Source: Gyrodactylus bullatarudis (taxonomy: Eukaryota > Platyhelminthes > Monogenea > Gyrodactylidea > Gyrodactylidae). Taken from it: a stretch of 64,000 bases of DNA. The notes under the pieces are model-generated. The model was given only the letters and a program-made list of their open reading frames with translations, did no database searches and had not been told where the DNA came from. Numbering within the stretch: position 1 is the stretch's first letter; every line of letters begins with the position of its first letter. Both the position numbers and the translations under genes were made by a program. The stretch spans positions 1 to 64,000 of the forward strand of contig SSNU01000289.1 of NCBI GenBank assembly GCA_012064415.1, read 5' to 3'. Shown here piece by piece: positions 40,601 through 52,198 of this stretch.

Positions 40601-43600
40601 CGCTGCTAAAATTACAAAAACGACATCGAATAACATCTGCAAGTTCAAAAAAGGTCTCAAGAGAAATTCGAAACATTGTGTAGATGAACTAGATTTTTTC
40701 TGCCAATTGATTACGGATCAAGATCTTGAGAGAATTTTGATTCACACCAATGCTTATTTGAAATCCTCGAATTCAAAATCTAGCCTTGTGGAACTGGATG
40801 AGCTGAAAGCATGGATTGGGATATCATTGTTTTTTAGTGTTACAAGAAATGCTCATATGGAATTATCAGAGTTATGGTCAGATGATTACGGATATGAGGT
40901 AGTGAAGAAAACAATGTCATATTCCAGATATACAATTATAAAAAGGTTCATTAGATTTGACAATAAAGTTGAACGACTCGTGACAAATCGAAGAGACAAA
41001 TTATCCCCATCAGAATATTTTTTGAGAACTTTGTAAAGAACTGTCAATCGGTTTATGAGCCATCTGACCAATTGACAGTGGACGAACAGCTTATGCCCTT
41101 TAGAGGTAGATGCAGTTTCAAGATGTACATTCCATCTAAGCCAGCTAAATATGGCATCAAGATTTGGATAGTCGCTGATTCCACTAATTTTTATATGACA
41201 AACGCTCAAATTTATATTGGTAAAGAAGCCGAAAACATCGATAAGAATCAAGGGATGAGAGTTGTGAAGGAGCTAACCTATCCATTTCTCAAAAAAGGTC
41301 GAACTATAATATGTGACAATTATTTTACATCAATGGAGTTAGCTAAATATCTAATTGAAAACAAAACCTCTTTGGTCGGTACTTGTAATAAAGCTCGTAA
41401 ATTTCTTCCAATTGAATTCCAAAATAAGAAGGCTTTGATCGGAGAGAAGAAATATTTGTTTCATAAAAATATAATGTTGATGCGGTATGCAGCGAAGAAG
41501 AATAAACCTGTAGTTCTTCTAAGTAGTCTTCATACAAAACCTGACTTTGAAGGAAGTCCACCAGAGGTGATCAAGTACTACAATCAGACAAAGGGAGGTG
41601 TTGATGTGCTAGATAAACTTGTGTGTACCTACACATGCCGAAGATCAGTAAGAAGGTGGCCTCTTGCTTTATTCTTGAATATTCTAGATATAGCAGCTTA
41701 TAATTCTTTTGTATTGTACACGCTAAAATGACCCACAATATTTGCAAAGAACCCGAAATATTGAGCCTCCTATGAAAAAGAAAAGAAGTGAGCCTAAAAG
41801 AGGTAGATGCCATATCTGTCCCAGATCTTTGAATAGAAAAGGCTATAGAAATTGTTACAAGTGTTTAGAACCTGTGTGTGCCCAACATAATTTAACAATA
41901 TGTAAAAACTGTCAATAAATTAACAGTTTTTATTCATAAGAAAAATCATTTTTTGTATTGGTGTCGTTTCCGACTCCATTTACCATACTTGTCAGTTTTA
42001 TTATTTCCAGAGCGAGGGTTAATTCCTATAGAAAACGTTAAATTGATTTGAATAATTAAAATGTAGAGGTTTACTGTGTCAAAACTATGGGAGTGTTGAG
42101 TAATAAAGAGATGAATGGGGTTCTAGCCTAGTGGAAAATAGATTAATTTGAAATTTTCAAATATAACTTTACTAATGTTTTTAGTGATTAGCTCGAATAT
42201 AATCGATGCATATGAATGGTTATCATATCAGACAACAGCTAGCATTTCAATTCAAGATAGTGCAAAGGCTATTTCCTCTTGGAGGTTCAAATATTCCTAC
42301 GAGGAGGCTCCAACTAAGCGCCAGGTGAGTAAACTAATCAGCTGTATAATACATCATTTTTTACGAGAAAAAAAACATGATTATGAATCATAATTATTGA
42401 TCGGTAATATCAATATCGTTGTAAACTGAATTTGTTTTACAGTAATACTGTTTTAAAGTTTTATTTACATAATAATATTCTTGATTAGTAATACTTTCTA
42501 ATGTAATTACGATGTTGTTTCGATTCTGTGTAACATGTTGCACATTATGTCAAGAATTACTGATGAATTTTGATAAAAATTTACTGCAAATAACTGATTT
42601 ATCGTTATAATTTTGAGTCATGTATATAGATATTCCTGGCCAACAAAATCTTGAGCTTCATACAGAGTTGTAGTTGACATGAAGATGAGAGTTCACTATT
42701 CTTGCAAAAATCTGAATATTTTTTCCCTTTTTTAGTTATGAACGATTATATTTTGCAAATCCCAAAATATAAGTTAGCCAATCTGGTCCAAACTTTTATC
42801 GATTTTAAAGATTTATTTCGACTAGATTCGGTTATTCGGAGTCAAAGTGAGGCGAAAAATTCTCAAATGTCTCTCAGAAGAATTCTTTTTCAAGAAACAG
42901 TTGAATTTCGACCATATTTTTTTACTCCGCGATAATTGATTTGATTTCCTCTGAACTTCAATAGTCAAATTCGAAATTGTTTTTACCGTATTAAAATATA
43001 TCTGAAATCGATAAAAATTTTGAGCTCAAGGATTGAAAAATCGGGACATTTTTGAAAAAGGCTATTTTTTAATTTCCTACTATCGGTCAATTTCATCATG
43101 AGATTCTTAAAGATATTCAAGATTCATGTTCCTGATATATCCGGAGATAAATGTTGAGATTTAGCATTAATTGGAAAGTCCTCATCTTCATATCAACTAT
43201 TTCTTCTAAATTTGATCGTAGACAGTGATTCTCTGAGAGAATCGATAGTGAGACCAGATTTTTAAAATCTTTGAAATGTTTTTTATTGGAAACTGAAACC
43301 TGTTCTTACTTACTTTTTTATTCATTGTATCCTTAAGAATTTTTCGATAAAAACAAAAAATGTGAGTATCATGTGTGTCTTTTTCTTTACACCCTAACCC
43401 CTCTATCGTTCTCTTCCATTGCTTGATACAACCCTCCCTCCTCATTCACCCTTAAATGTATAAATTCTACATATTGCACCTTGAGCTTCAAATGTGATTT
43501 TGATCAGACTTTTTCCTTTCATCTGAATCACTGAATCGTAAGGGTCCCTAAATAGACTACAAAATAGATTCTAGATTGAGAATGATTGTTTTTTGACTGT

Positions 43601-46600
43601 GATGAACACCGTTTCTAAGAAAAAGAACTGATTCTAGCCTCGATATTTTTTTACTGATGCATTCAGCTTCATGTGATATCAAACTGAAATGAGAATAGAA
43701 CCTAGTTTTTGTTATTCCTCCAGCCTTTGCTCGAGACACAATTTTGTAAAAATCTATTTACTCGTGTTTCAGTCTCTGGCGTATTAGAATTGAACTCATT
43801 CAACAATCGAAAAGTAGATCTATAAAGCTTGGTTACTCTGCATTTTATCTTTTTTTCATTAGATAATCCTGTATAAATGGTTAATAGGTTCTAATTTAGA
43901 ACTTCTAAATGATCTCGAATCGATTGATAAATTTTTTTTTCAACTTGTTGAAAGCTAAATACGCAAAATTTCTACTCCTTGGACATTCAAGAAATTTCAT
44001 ATTAACGCATAAATACAAATAGAAATACATGGTTCACTATTTTATTATCAATAAATTATTATTTTTTTCAAATTCTATAATTTCAATCAAATTTTATTGA
44101 TTAAATATATATGTTACCGTGAATCATATGAAAGCAGGGATTCACTAGTGATTCGTACGAATCCCTGCTTTCACACGATTCACGGTAACATATATATTCT
44201 TCCAAGACAGTAAATATCATGGATAATCTTATGCATAATACAACTAATAATATATAAATAATTTTAATTACATATACGTAATAATATCATCTAAAAACTA
44301 TACATGTACTCTTGTTGATAAAGTTGATGGAAGAATGGTAAAAATCTTAAATTGTCATTAAATTTTTATAGCTGGATTATCATAGAGTTCGTTACTCAAT
44401 TGAATATGCAGTACCATGTGCTAATCATTCGAATTATGCCAGACTGAGAGGGATCAAACTTCATTATCGTGCGACCATTTTGACTGCCTTGGGAGCTATT
44501 GTAAAAATCATAACTTGTTACTAGTAACAAGATTAATTGAAAGCCAGTTAAATTTGTTCAAGAATCCGTAAACCTTTCATCCAGCATAGACCTTGGAACT
44601 TCTAGGTTTTTGGCTTCTGAGAGCTCTTTATCAAATTTCCTTTAAAAGGTGGAAATTAGGGTATTTTCAAAATTTGAATAAATATTTTTTCTTTTAGAAA
44701 GAATAGCCAGGATTGTGAGAAAAGTTAAGATTATTAATGAAAAAATGGATGGAAAAATTTGAAGAAAAGTTTAAGATTATAATTCTAGAGAACATCAAAT
44801 AGGTATAGTTTTCATTTCTACTGGTGTCTAACTTTGCAAAGCTTCTACAGGTTCTATTGATATGTAACACTTCTGAAACACTAGTAACAAGATGTAACTG
44901 AATTGCCAGCGAGTCTTGAGACTATCAAAAGTAACGGTAGCATAAATAAACTTTAATTATACGATAATTTGATATTTTCTCAAATGAATTCGTATTTAGA
45001 TTCATAGGATACAAGGTTTGAGTGAAAAATAAAATGGCAATTTAGATTTTACTTTCACCATCTTTTCTAACAACATCAACAGATTTAAACTCACAATTGA
45101 TAGAAAATCATGCTTCTTTCAGGTTCATCAGGCCAGTGTAAAACCGAATTTTGTGAGCAACATAATTTCAACTTGCCAGGGAAAAATTCCTCTTCCCAAA
45201 ATCGTTTGCAATGACCAAGACGTCAATTCAGGCCACAGGAAAATGACCGATTATGATGATGAGGATGCCGAATCTGAGGTCAACAGCCTCGACCGATTCA
45301 TCACTTATTTGGAGAGATACGATCGGATTCACTATAACCAAGTAGACCCTTTGAAGGGTATGCTAACTAGAGCTAACTTTGTAGATTACGTGGAATTCTT
45401 TGATCACTACCTTAACGAGATGCAGCAATGTCTCAAGGTGAAACGACTCAGCCTCTCTTCTATTGAGGAGAAGAATCAACATAATCTCATCACCAGCACT
45501 TCGAATAGTAACATCTGGAGAGGCTTACAGCTAGAGAATGAGACAAATTTGCAAAATTTCTCCTCACAATCTTCTCAGGTTGGCGATCATACTTTGTCAG
45601 AGCACCAAGAAGACTGTGATACTCCTACTTGTCCAGATACTCAGAATATTTTGGAGATTGAAAAACCGAGTACGACCATGTTCAGACGAAATTCAGGCAT
45701 TACCTTTGGCGTATCCGATATTGTCATGAAAGAGTTGAGAATGTCTTCAATTAACCGAAAGGCCATGATAACCAATGAAAAGGCAAAAGAAAGCTTCAAG
45801 GATCGAATTCTTACCATGTCAGAGTACGAATTCATGAAGTGCACAGGTAAGTAGTTGGAAAATTCCAAAGACAAATGAAACTTAATATGGTTTATAGATT
45901 CTTCGATTTTTTGTTGTATTTTTTTGAATTTCATAATTGCTCCTCAAAAATTGCGATTTCGGGCCATTTTTCATTCGTGATAATGCAAAACTTCAAAGAA
46001 TGATTATTTAGAATAGAAATATAGAAATTTCCTATCTGGTATCTTCTTTGAACAAGCTGTAAATTTTTTATCTGATAGTTTTTATTTAATTAGTTTCTTT
46101 TGTATTTTGTTTGCCTTCCTCATTAAATAATCGTAATTCTTGGGGATCCTTTGAGATACACATTCTTCAACTGCCTGATTCTGTTGAGCAAATAAATAAG
46201 ACCAATTTTTTGTCTAGACCTATATTGCACCATTCTTTCTCATTCTATCTGTTATCAAGATTCTGTTCACTGTAACAGTTTTCTTTTTTATATAATTTTG
46301 TGGAAAGTAGTGCCGGACTTCTTCAAAAATATCTTGTCACGACGAAGGAATCAGCTAAAAGTCAAGTGAATGTTTAGTGATGAAGCTTATATTTAAACGG
46401 TTCTCACCAGGCTATTACACCGGCTTGATATATATAGCAAAATTTATTCCGTTTTAACTCCCTATCAACCTCTGACTAATATCGATAGAGGTTAAAATTC
46501 TGAATTACTCTGTTACAATTCAATATAGGTCCCAGATCATCAGTTTTTATTTAAAAGAATGATTCATCTAATTTGTATATGTTACCGTTAATCTTGTTAC

Positions 46601-49600
46601 TATTGATAGTCTTAAGACTACCTGATAGTCTTAAGACTAACGGAATGGCTTGTAAAACTTGTTACTCGGTAACAAGATTAACTGGAATCTTTGATAGTCT
46701 TAAGACTAACGGAATGGCTTGTAAAACTTGTTACTCGGTAACAAGATTAACTGGAATCTTTGATAGTCTTAAGACTACCTGATAGTCTTAACGGCATAGC
46801 TTGATAAACTTATTCCCAGGTTTTAAGATTAACTAGCTATAAAATATAGTTTGTTGATCTTGATACTTGGTAATAAGTTTGGCTCACTGAAATAAATTTT
46901 TCAAACTGATATCATTATACGGGTTCATAATCTTTTTGATTTCCATTAAATCTTTCACTTTGTTTATCGTTTAAAAAATCTAATAGTGTAGGGTCCCTAC
47001 TTGGAACTTCCTATACAATTGTAACCGGCTAGTTTGTTAAACTTATAACCAAGGTTCAAAATATTAAGTTAGTAATCCAAAGCTCAAAATTAGTTTTAAA
47101 AAATATAAGATTAGTTGAGAATTGTAGAGAAATCATTTATTGTTGCAAGATAAGCTATTATGACATCTTGAATTCTTCTTACATCTGCAACAATTTGTGA
47201 CACATTTTGTCCGACAATCACATCTCAGAAACCCTTGATCATCGACCAGAGATTGAAGACAGCTCTGCCTTCTATGAGAAAAACTGCATTCGGGGACATC
47301 TTCAACATCGAGAAATCTTTCATCTAGAAGTGTAAGTTGATTTGCTGAATACAGTCCATCAATTACACCATTCTTCGTCCCAACCTTGTAGAACGATTCA
47401 TCAATTACTTCTACTACAACACAAACTAGGTTTCTGTTATCTAGCTTGGCCCTATCAACTTCTGGGACTCTAACTAAAACGTTTTGGCCGAATTCAAAAG
47501 TTCTAGCAGTCTTAGATATCATTTTCTTGCGATTCTCATCGTGATTTTCTTGGAGTTCTGCGTCCAGGATAAATTTATCATAATTTTGAGGAGAACTTTC
47601 TTTGATTTTCTCATCAAGGTTCAAGGAGAGGAACGTCATGAATGTTTTCTAGAGCTATAAAATAGATTATTAATTATAATATTTCTTATATTGAAATTTA
47701 TCTTCTTGAAATGAATCATCGTCTAGATCGAGATCTGCAAAATCGAATTTAAATTTGTATACGTTCATTGAATCCTGAACTCTTGATCGGGTTTGTGACG
47801 AGTCCTTTCTTAGTTATGCTCGTATTCTTTTTGCACACTGAACATAATGAGAGGTATATTTTAATCTGTTCTTGAGTAATATTATAAAATCTCGCGTCCA
47901 GATATTTCTTTGAAATGTCTCGCCCGGCATGTCCAAGACTTGTGTGATTAAAATGAATTCTGTCAAAAATTTCGGTATCGACAAGGCCTTAACTAAGTGC
48001 AGTTATAAGCGTTTTAGATTTACGAATCGTGAAATTTATTTTAATTTGCAATTCAAGATGTCATAATAGCTTATCTTGCAACAATAAATGATTTTTCTAC
48101 AATTCTCAACTAATCTTATATTTTTTAAAACTAATTTTGAGCTTTGGATTACTAACTTAATATTTTGAACCTTGGTTATAAGTTTAACAAACTAGCCGGT
48201 TACAATTGTATAGGAAGTTCCAAGTAGGGACCCTACACTATTAGATTTTTTAAACGATAAACAAAGTGAAAGATTTAATGGAAATCAAAAAGATTATGAA
48301 CCCGTAAAAATTTATTTCAGTGAGCCAAACTTATTACCAAGTATCAAGATCAACAAACTATATTTTATAGCTAGTTAATCTTAAAACCTGGGAACAAGTT
48401 TATCAAGCTATGCCGTTAAGACTATCAAAGATTCCAGTTAATCTTGTTACCGAGTAACAAGTTTTACAAGCCATTCCGTTAGTCTTAAGACTATCAGGTA
48501 GTCTTAAGACTATCAAGAGTAACAAGATTAACGGTAACATATACAACTGCAAGGCTATGAACGCTTTATTTATTGCTCTACAGGTCCCTTTTTATCACAC
48601 ATTCTCAGTGGATTGACCAGCATGATGAAGAACTGTTTTGAAGCCAACCTCCTCATCACTTCGATCATAACACGGCTAGCTGCTTTCCCGTGTGAAATTC
48701 TGAGGAACTTCCTCCTTCTTCAACTCGATAAACACGAAATTCAAATTGATCTACAAAAAGATCCCTTGGTTAACCTGATCAACGATCAAGAGCAACATGT
48801 CTATCTGACGTATTCGCATCTTCTTGTGAAGCATAGACTATTTAAGATGAACAACTCTATCGAGAGTTTTCTCATGAATTATCCCAATCTTAAGCAACAC
48901 ATTGCAGAACCAAAAAGTAATAGACAGACAAAATCTAATCAGAGTGCCGCCCAAAATTCCCAACCCCATGGGACCATGTTTAAAGGGAGTACCAATATCA
49001 GCCATGTATCCCCACTATGTAACTTTATCAATAAAACCAAAGAGAAATTGTCAAGGTACAAGCTGGAGCATGCCACCATAGCCAGTTCAACTGATGAAGA
49101 TAGTGACGAAGCTGAAGATTTGAGAAAGAGTAAGATTGAGAAAACATTGATGACAAAATGAGTTTAATTCTAGTGATAACTAGGTATTCATTGCTTTAAT
49201 ACGCTCTTTTCCTCGATCAGGGATTTTCTGTGTTGAATCCGAAATAAAAATTCAGTATATACGTTTGTAAAAAGAACAACTAAGAAGAAAAAAGGACCGA
49301 TCACGTAAAATTGAAGATTGGTCAGAAATTAATAACCAATGTCAAATAATTATGAAAGCTTAAAATTTTCTAATTTGTTTTTATTTTTTCCAGTATAGGG
49401 ACACATATATATCAACAAATTTAGATGTATTCTGGTGGGGACTTTATTAAGTTAGGTGAACCATGTATAATATATTATATATGCTGTGCCCCAAGAAGGA
49501 AGATTTATTTTGGTCTATGCTTTATTGACCTTTAGCATACATTAAATTTTATCGAAATTTGGAATATTAATCAAGATAGTTGAGTTCTCGTAATTATCCA

Positions 49601-51112
49601 GATTCACTGGGTTGGCTTTCGATCAATATCTAGGTTGCCTCAATTTTTAACCAAATGATTTGGGTGTCTTTATTGGGATGGCAAAATGCTCGCTTGTCAC
49701 TCTTCTTCGTGATACAGTTACACACATGATGGCTCACAGGATGAATAGTTCTTTTTTTTCAAATGATACCAATTTATGAAGTTCATAGTCGACATTTTTG
49801 TTGGACGGCTTGATTGACGACATGGACCCTTTATAAGGTCAAATTGAGGTATCATTTGATCGTCTGACTCTTCCCTTTAGTTTGATTGTCAATGTTCTGA
49901 TTGACTATGTCGCCAATTGTTATGGACTACGAAATTGGTATTGGGCGAAGAGAGAAGAGATGATACAAATATATATTTTGGTTATCAGTGAATATCAGTA
50001 ATCAGGTTACTTAATTATGTACCAAGTCCTGAAATTTGATTTTGTTTCGATCAAAATAACACAATTTGTGCACACATGATTGATTTTTAAATAAAATCCT
50101 GTATAATATTAATTTTAGCAGGGTAAAATTAATATCGTATGCCCTCCCAAGAATTGCTCAACAATATATTAAATAGTATATTATAACAAAACAGTATTGA
50201 TTATTGTTTAAAGTTTTATTGGAATTTTACACTTTTCTTAACACAATCACAATACTGGAGTATTCACAAAGATGAATAGATTTAATGCGTTAAAAATATA
50301 TGAGATGTTCTCTAGCGTCATTCAGTGGTTGCTTGAAGTGTAAAATGGAAAGAAATCTATTTCGAAATAATAAAACATCACACAAACTAACAGTCAGAGA
50401 TTTATATCTTTGATCGTGCGCTTGATTAAATAAATAGCAAAGTTTTATCAATTAAAGAAGAAGTTCTATCAAAGAAATTCTACACTAAGAGTATTGACAA
50501 TATCTTTTCTTTAGTTGGCGTTTAGAAAAAAAATTAGTACTCAAAAATAGGCTGTTTTTTGATTTTTAAAAATGCCGCAATTTTCCACTTTTACAATCTA
50601 TGGGAAATCGATTTAGAAGCTCTTTTGGAAATCGATAAAAACTTGAAAAATTGGTATAATTTTGGTCAGAATTTTTATATTCCAACAACTCATGGAATTA
50701 TACTTTTCCCTGACTTTCTGGAGAAAAGTATTGAATTTTTTCCTAAAATAGAAAAATCTCGTCTTCATGTCAATTAGGTTCAGGTCAATTTTTCACAAAC
50801 CTTGAAATCATAATTAAAATGGTCAAACTGGCCGTCCTACATACATTTTTCACGAATTTCGATCAAAAAAACATCTAATCAACTCTCCTTATAGGTTTTC
50901 AGCTCAAGGATATTATGAAGCACTTTTTTGGAGCCAATGGGACTTCATTAAGACGAAATCCAGCCAACATAAAACGATGGCTGAATTGGCAGTTGACCTC
51001 AAATGATTACAATGCAGTCTTTTTCCAGGACAAAATCCTTGCTGTGATAGTCTTTGAGGAGTTTTGCAAGGAGCTGGCTGCTCTCTGCATCGAACATGCC
51101 AATAGGTTATAA
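34696..51112 (+). CDS. FHIP / RAI16-like (FTS and Hook-interacting protein)
   Basis: Ten exons: 34696-35541, 35573-35848, 36723-37082, 38668-38747, 39276-39436, 42185-42324, 44372-44500, 45123-45846, 48584-49129 and 50895-51112. All use GT-AG and join in phase to 1159 residues. The N-terminal half is the helical RAI16-like region. The hallmark TFIISILQVAHPIVKSKLLH aligns with the conserved VIQVAHPLVRKQLL of FHIP1/FAM160 proteins. A stretch starting GPFLSHILSGLTSMM, with RLAAFPCEILRNFLL, and the final VIVFEEFCKELAALCIEHAN match the conserved C-terminal blocks. Between them lies a long acidic/Ser-rich linker. Family members join FTS and Hook in the FHF complex, coupling endosomes to dynein. Introns: 31, 874, 1585, 528, 2748, 2047, 622, 2737 and 1765 nt. 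Intron 5 holds a piggyBac element and intron 8 a foldback element. Exons 4 to 7 are less conserved and therefore less certain. AATAAA is at 51187-51192. The paralogue (1A, 1B, 2A or 2B) is not assignable. Confidence 0.88.
36385..36445 (+). repeat. Possible degenerate tRNA-like (SINE) sequence in FHIP intron 2
   Basis: GATGTAGTGGTA resembles an A box. About 20 nt later, GGGAGACCATGTGAAATTGA resembles a tRNA anticodon-arm exit plus T-arm (compare GGGAGACC..GGTTCAATTCC). No acceptor stem can be folded, so this is not a functional tRNA gene. A tRNA-derived SINE is one reading. Confidence 0.25.
37106..37605. repeat. Degenerate inverted-repeat element in FHIP intron 3
   Basis: The left end reads AACCATTAATCTTGTTACTC and continues through CATGGGTATCTTATGGC. 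The right end (about 37510-37600) contains the inverted counterpart CATAAGATACCCTAGG and AAGATTAACTGGATTGTC. It is a member of the TATATGTTAC-terminus family, with decayed ends. The open frame at 37321-37512 lies between the arms and is not recognisable. Confidence 0.55.
40106..42018 (+). mobile_element. piggyBac transposon inserted in FHIP intron 5
   Basis: Both ends are exact: TTAA target duplications at 40102-40105 and 42019-42022, and 14-bp terminal inverted repeats CCCTCGCTCTGGAA. Subterminal palindromes of the form GGTGTCG(G/T)NNCGAC(A/T)CC occur three times: at 40122-40139 and 40311-40328 in the left end and 41960-41977 in the right. They are likely transposase-binding sites. The element is 1913 bp and carries one transposase gene in the same direction as FHIP. 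Being entirely intronic, it leaves FHIP exons intact. Confidence 0.93.
40398..41918 (+). pseudogene. piggyBac transposase, frameshifted
   Basis: The N-terminal part (40398-41036) is acidic and then enters the piggyBac fold (ELDELKAWIGISLFF, ELWSDDYGY). A one-base slip at a T-run (41018-41023) moves the frame, and the reading continues without loss to 41731. The catalytic Asp triad is present: D at 41081 in VDEQLMPFRG, D at 41316 in CDNYFTSMEL and D at 41603 in GGVDVLDKL. A second slip near 41731-41800 separates the C-terminal zinc-binding domain, which reads CHICPRSLN and ends in NLTICKNCQ at 41918. The N-terminal frame opens at a TTG with no good ATG nearby, so the start codon may also be lost. 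The element is recent but its transposase is dead unless these are sequencing errors in homopolymers. Confidence 0.9.
44105..44197. repeat. Near-perfect 93-nt palindromic mini-element
   Basis: The left arm ATATATGTTACCGTGAATCA with TGAAAGCAGGGATTC pairs with the right arm GAATCCCTGCTTTCACACGA with TTCACGGTAACATATATA. The unpaired centre is about 14 nt. It would form a long hairpin as single-stranded DNA or RNA. Its termini match the elements at 11702-12424 and 46575-48544. It lies in FHIP intron 6. Confidence 0.85.
44508..44948. repeat. Paired fragments of the TATATGTTAC family in FHIP intron 7
   Basis: The left fragment (44512-44560) has TTGTTACTAGTAACAAGATT and begins about ten bases after the exon 7 donor. 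The right fragment (44878-44945) reads CTAGTAACAAGATGTAACTG, GTCTTGAGACTATCAAAAGT and AACGGTA. Orientation and spacing fit a degraded ~440-nt inverted-repeat copy. Confidence 0.5.
46575..48544 (-). mobile_element. Foldback transposon with deleted Ginger/KRBA2-type integrase
   Basis: The left arm runs from 46575 to about 47172 and the right arm from about 48048 to 48544; they are reverse complements. Both start GTATATGTTACCGTTAATCT. The left arm has an extra tandem 69-nt duplication (about 46640-46765, each unit containing AACGGAATGGCTTGTAAAAC) and an 18-nt insert near 46895. Between the arms lie minus-strand remnants of an integrase, listed separately. The right arm ends only 39 nt before FHIP exon 9, so it occupies the region where a branch point would be expected. 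The element is inside FHIP intron 8. Confidence 0.85.
47133..47985 (-). pseudogene. Integrase remnant (KRBA2/SCAND3, Ginger-like) inside the foldback element
   Basis: Reading the minus strand, about 47985-47815 encodes an H2C2 integrase zinc-binding domain (HFNHTSLGHAGRD, then SLCSVCKKN). It is followed by KKGLVTNPIKSSGFN, which resembles the entry to the catalytic core in KRBA2/SCAND3-type integrases. Then a stop appears and the catalytic core is missing. From 47639 to 47133 an open frame of 168 codons gives the C-terminal part, with FGQNVLVRVPEVDRAK and a YKVGTKNGVIDGLYS block. It ends in a Cys-rich tail (CDCRTKCVTNCCRC, then RCHNSLSCNN). These domains are typical of Ginger-type DNA transposon integrases and the host genes derived from them. 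The catalytic Asp-Asp-Glu residues are not present, so it cannot be autonomous. Confidence 0.75.
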
Positions 51113-51186
51113 ACGCAATATTTCTGGCACAACTTCCACATTCTCAATTGATAATTTGAGTCCCCTCGCTTCTTATTTATGAAAGA

Positions 51187-51192
51187 AATAAA
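51187..51192 (+). terminator. Poly(A) signal of FHIP
   Basis: AATAAA, 75 nt beyond the FHIP stop codon. Confidence 0.6.
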
Positions 51193-52156
51193 GATATATT
51201 TTTTTATATTCTAAATCTCGAGTAGCTCTAAGATTCCTCAAGCCTCTAGAGTTTTTTCTTGTTGTACAATTCATTGTGTAACATCCCTTGCGATAAATTT
51301 TATACATTAAATTTTTTATCCAAAAAGGCTATCTGTATAAATTCAATAGCCATAATCAGTTATTAGACTCGTTATTATCTATCGAACTGATCGAGAAAAC
51401 TAAGATCAAATGTGTTGAACTGAGAATGAAAATAGCCTTTATCTTTGAGGAAATAAGTGTTTGACGATCTAAAGAAAAAAGGTTCGCTAGATATAATTTC
51501 ATATTCTCCTTGCATATGTCATTAAATATTAATTCTTTGTAACATTCTGATGTAGATCAGTAAATTCCAAAGGGATCCTTTTTAATTATGATCTGAAAAT
51601 TAGCAGAAAAAGCGATTGGTTCAAAAATTCAATAAAATCTCAAATTAATTTCAAATTATACAAATTTTTCAGTCCTCGTGGATTCTTCGGAAATTTGTAG
51701 TAGTAATTTTACTCGATTTTGATTGGCCGATAAATACTTAATTTCTATTGATCTATTATCCATGAGTTTTGAGACAAAAATGGTAAATATCTAACATGTA
51801 CTTTAACATTCACACATCTCTCGTCACTTTACAGGGCTTTTACCTGTAATATCAAGACCATCCTCAGGGTACTAAATTCTATGAAGTCCTAGTCAAGGAT
51901 AAAATTATTAAATCGATTTTCGTACCGACTTAATATGCTTGGAATTTTCAGAACGCTTTTGGAGGTAGAAAATTGACCAGAAAGTATATTGTTTTCAGTA
52001 TTACAATCATGGTTTTTTATATGCCCTCACTTGGCAAAATTTGACCGACGACACCTAGTTCACGTATTAATATTAATATTTTTCACAGCCTGTGTTACTT
52101 TACAGAGCTTTAATCTGTGGTTTGTGCAAAATAAAACAAATTAATTTGAATAGCTT
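51193..52156. other. Convergent intergenic region FHIP/IFT88
   Basis: No coding sequence. Two small stem-loop repeats containing TTTACAG-G/A-(C/G)CTTTTA-CCTGTA-type text lie near 51829-51851 and 52092-52114. A relative is at about 56870-56892 in IFT88 intron 3. Confidence 0.5.
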
Positions 52157-52162
52157 TTTATT
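52157..52162 (-). terminator. Poly(A) signal of IFT88
   Basis: Minus-strand AATAAA, about 37 nt after the IFT88 stop codon. Confidence 0.55.
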
Positions 52163-52198
52163 ATTTTATAAAGGAAAATTTTCTGGAATATTTTTTCC

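Noticed and set aside
40485..41251. Minus-strand frames opposite the piggyBac transposase
   Set aside because: Shadows of the plus-strand transposase, which has clear catalytic motifs and correct element boundaries.
46573..46782. Plus-strand open frame encoding a repeated Cys-containing peptide
   Set aside because: The peptide repeat is a by-product of the 69-nt tandem duplication in the left arm of the foldback element. No start context or homology.
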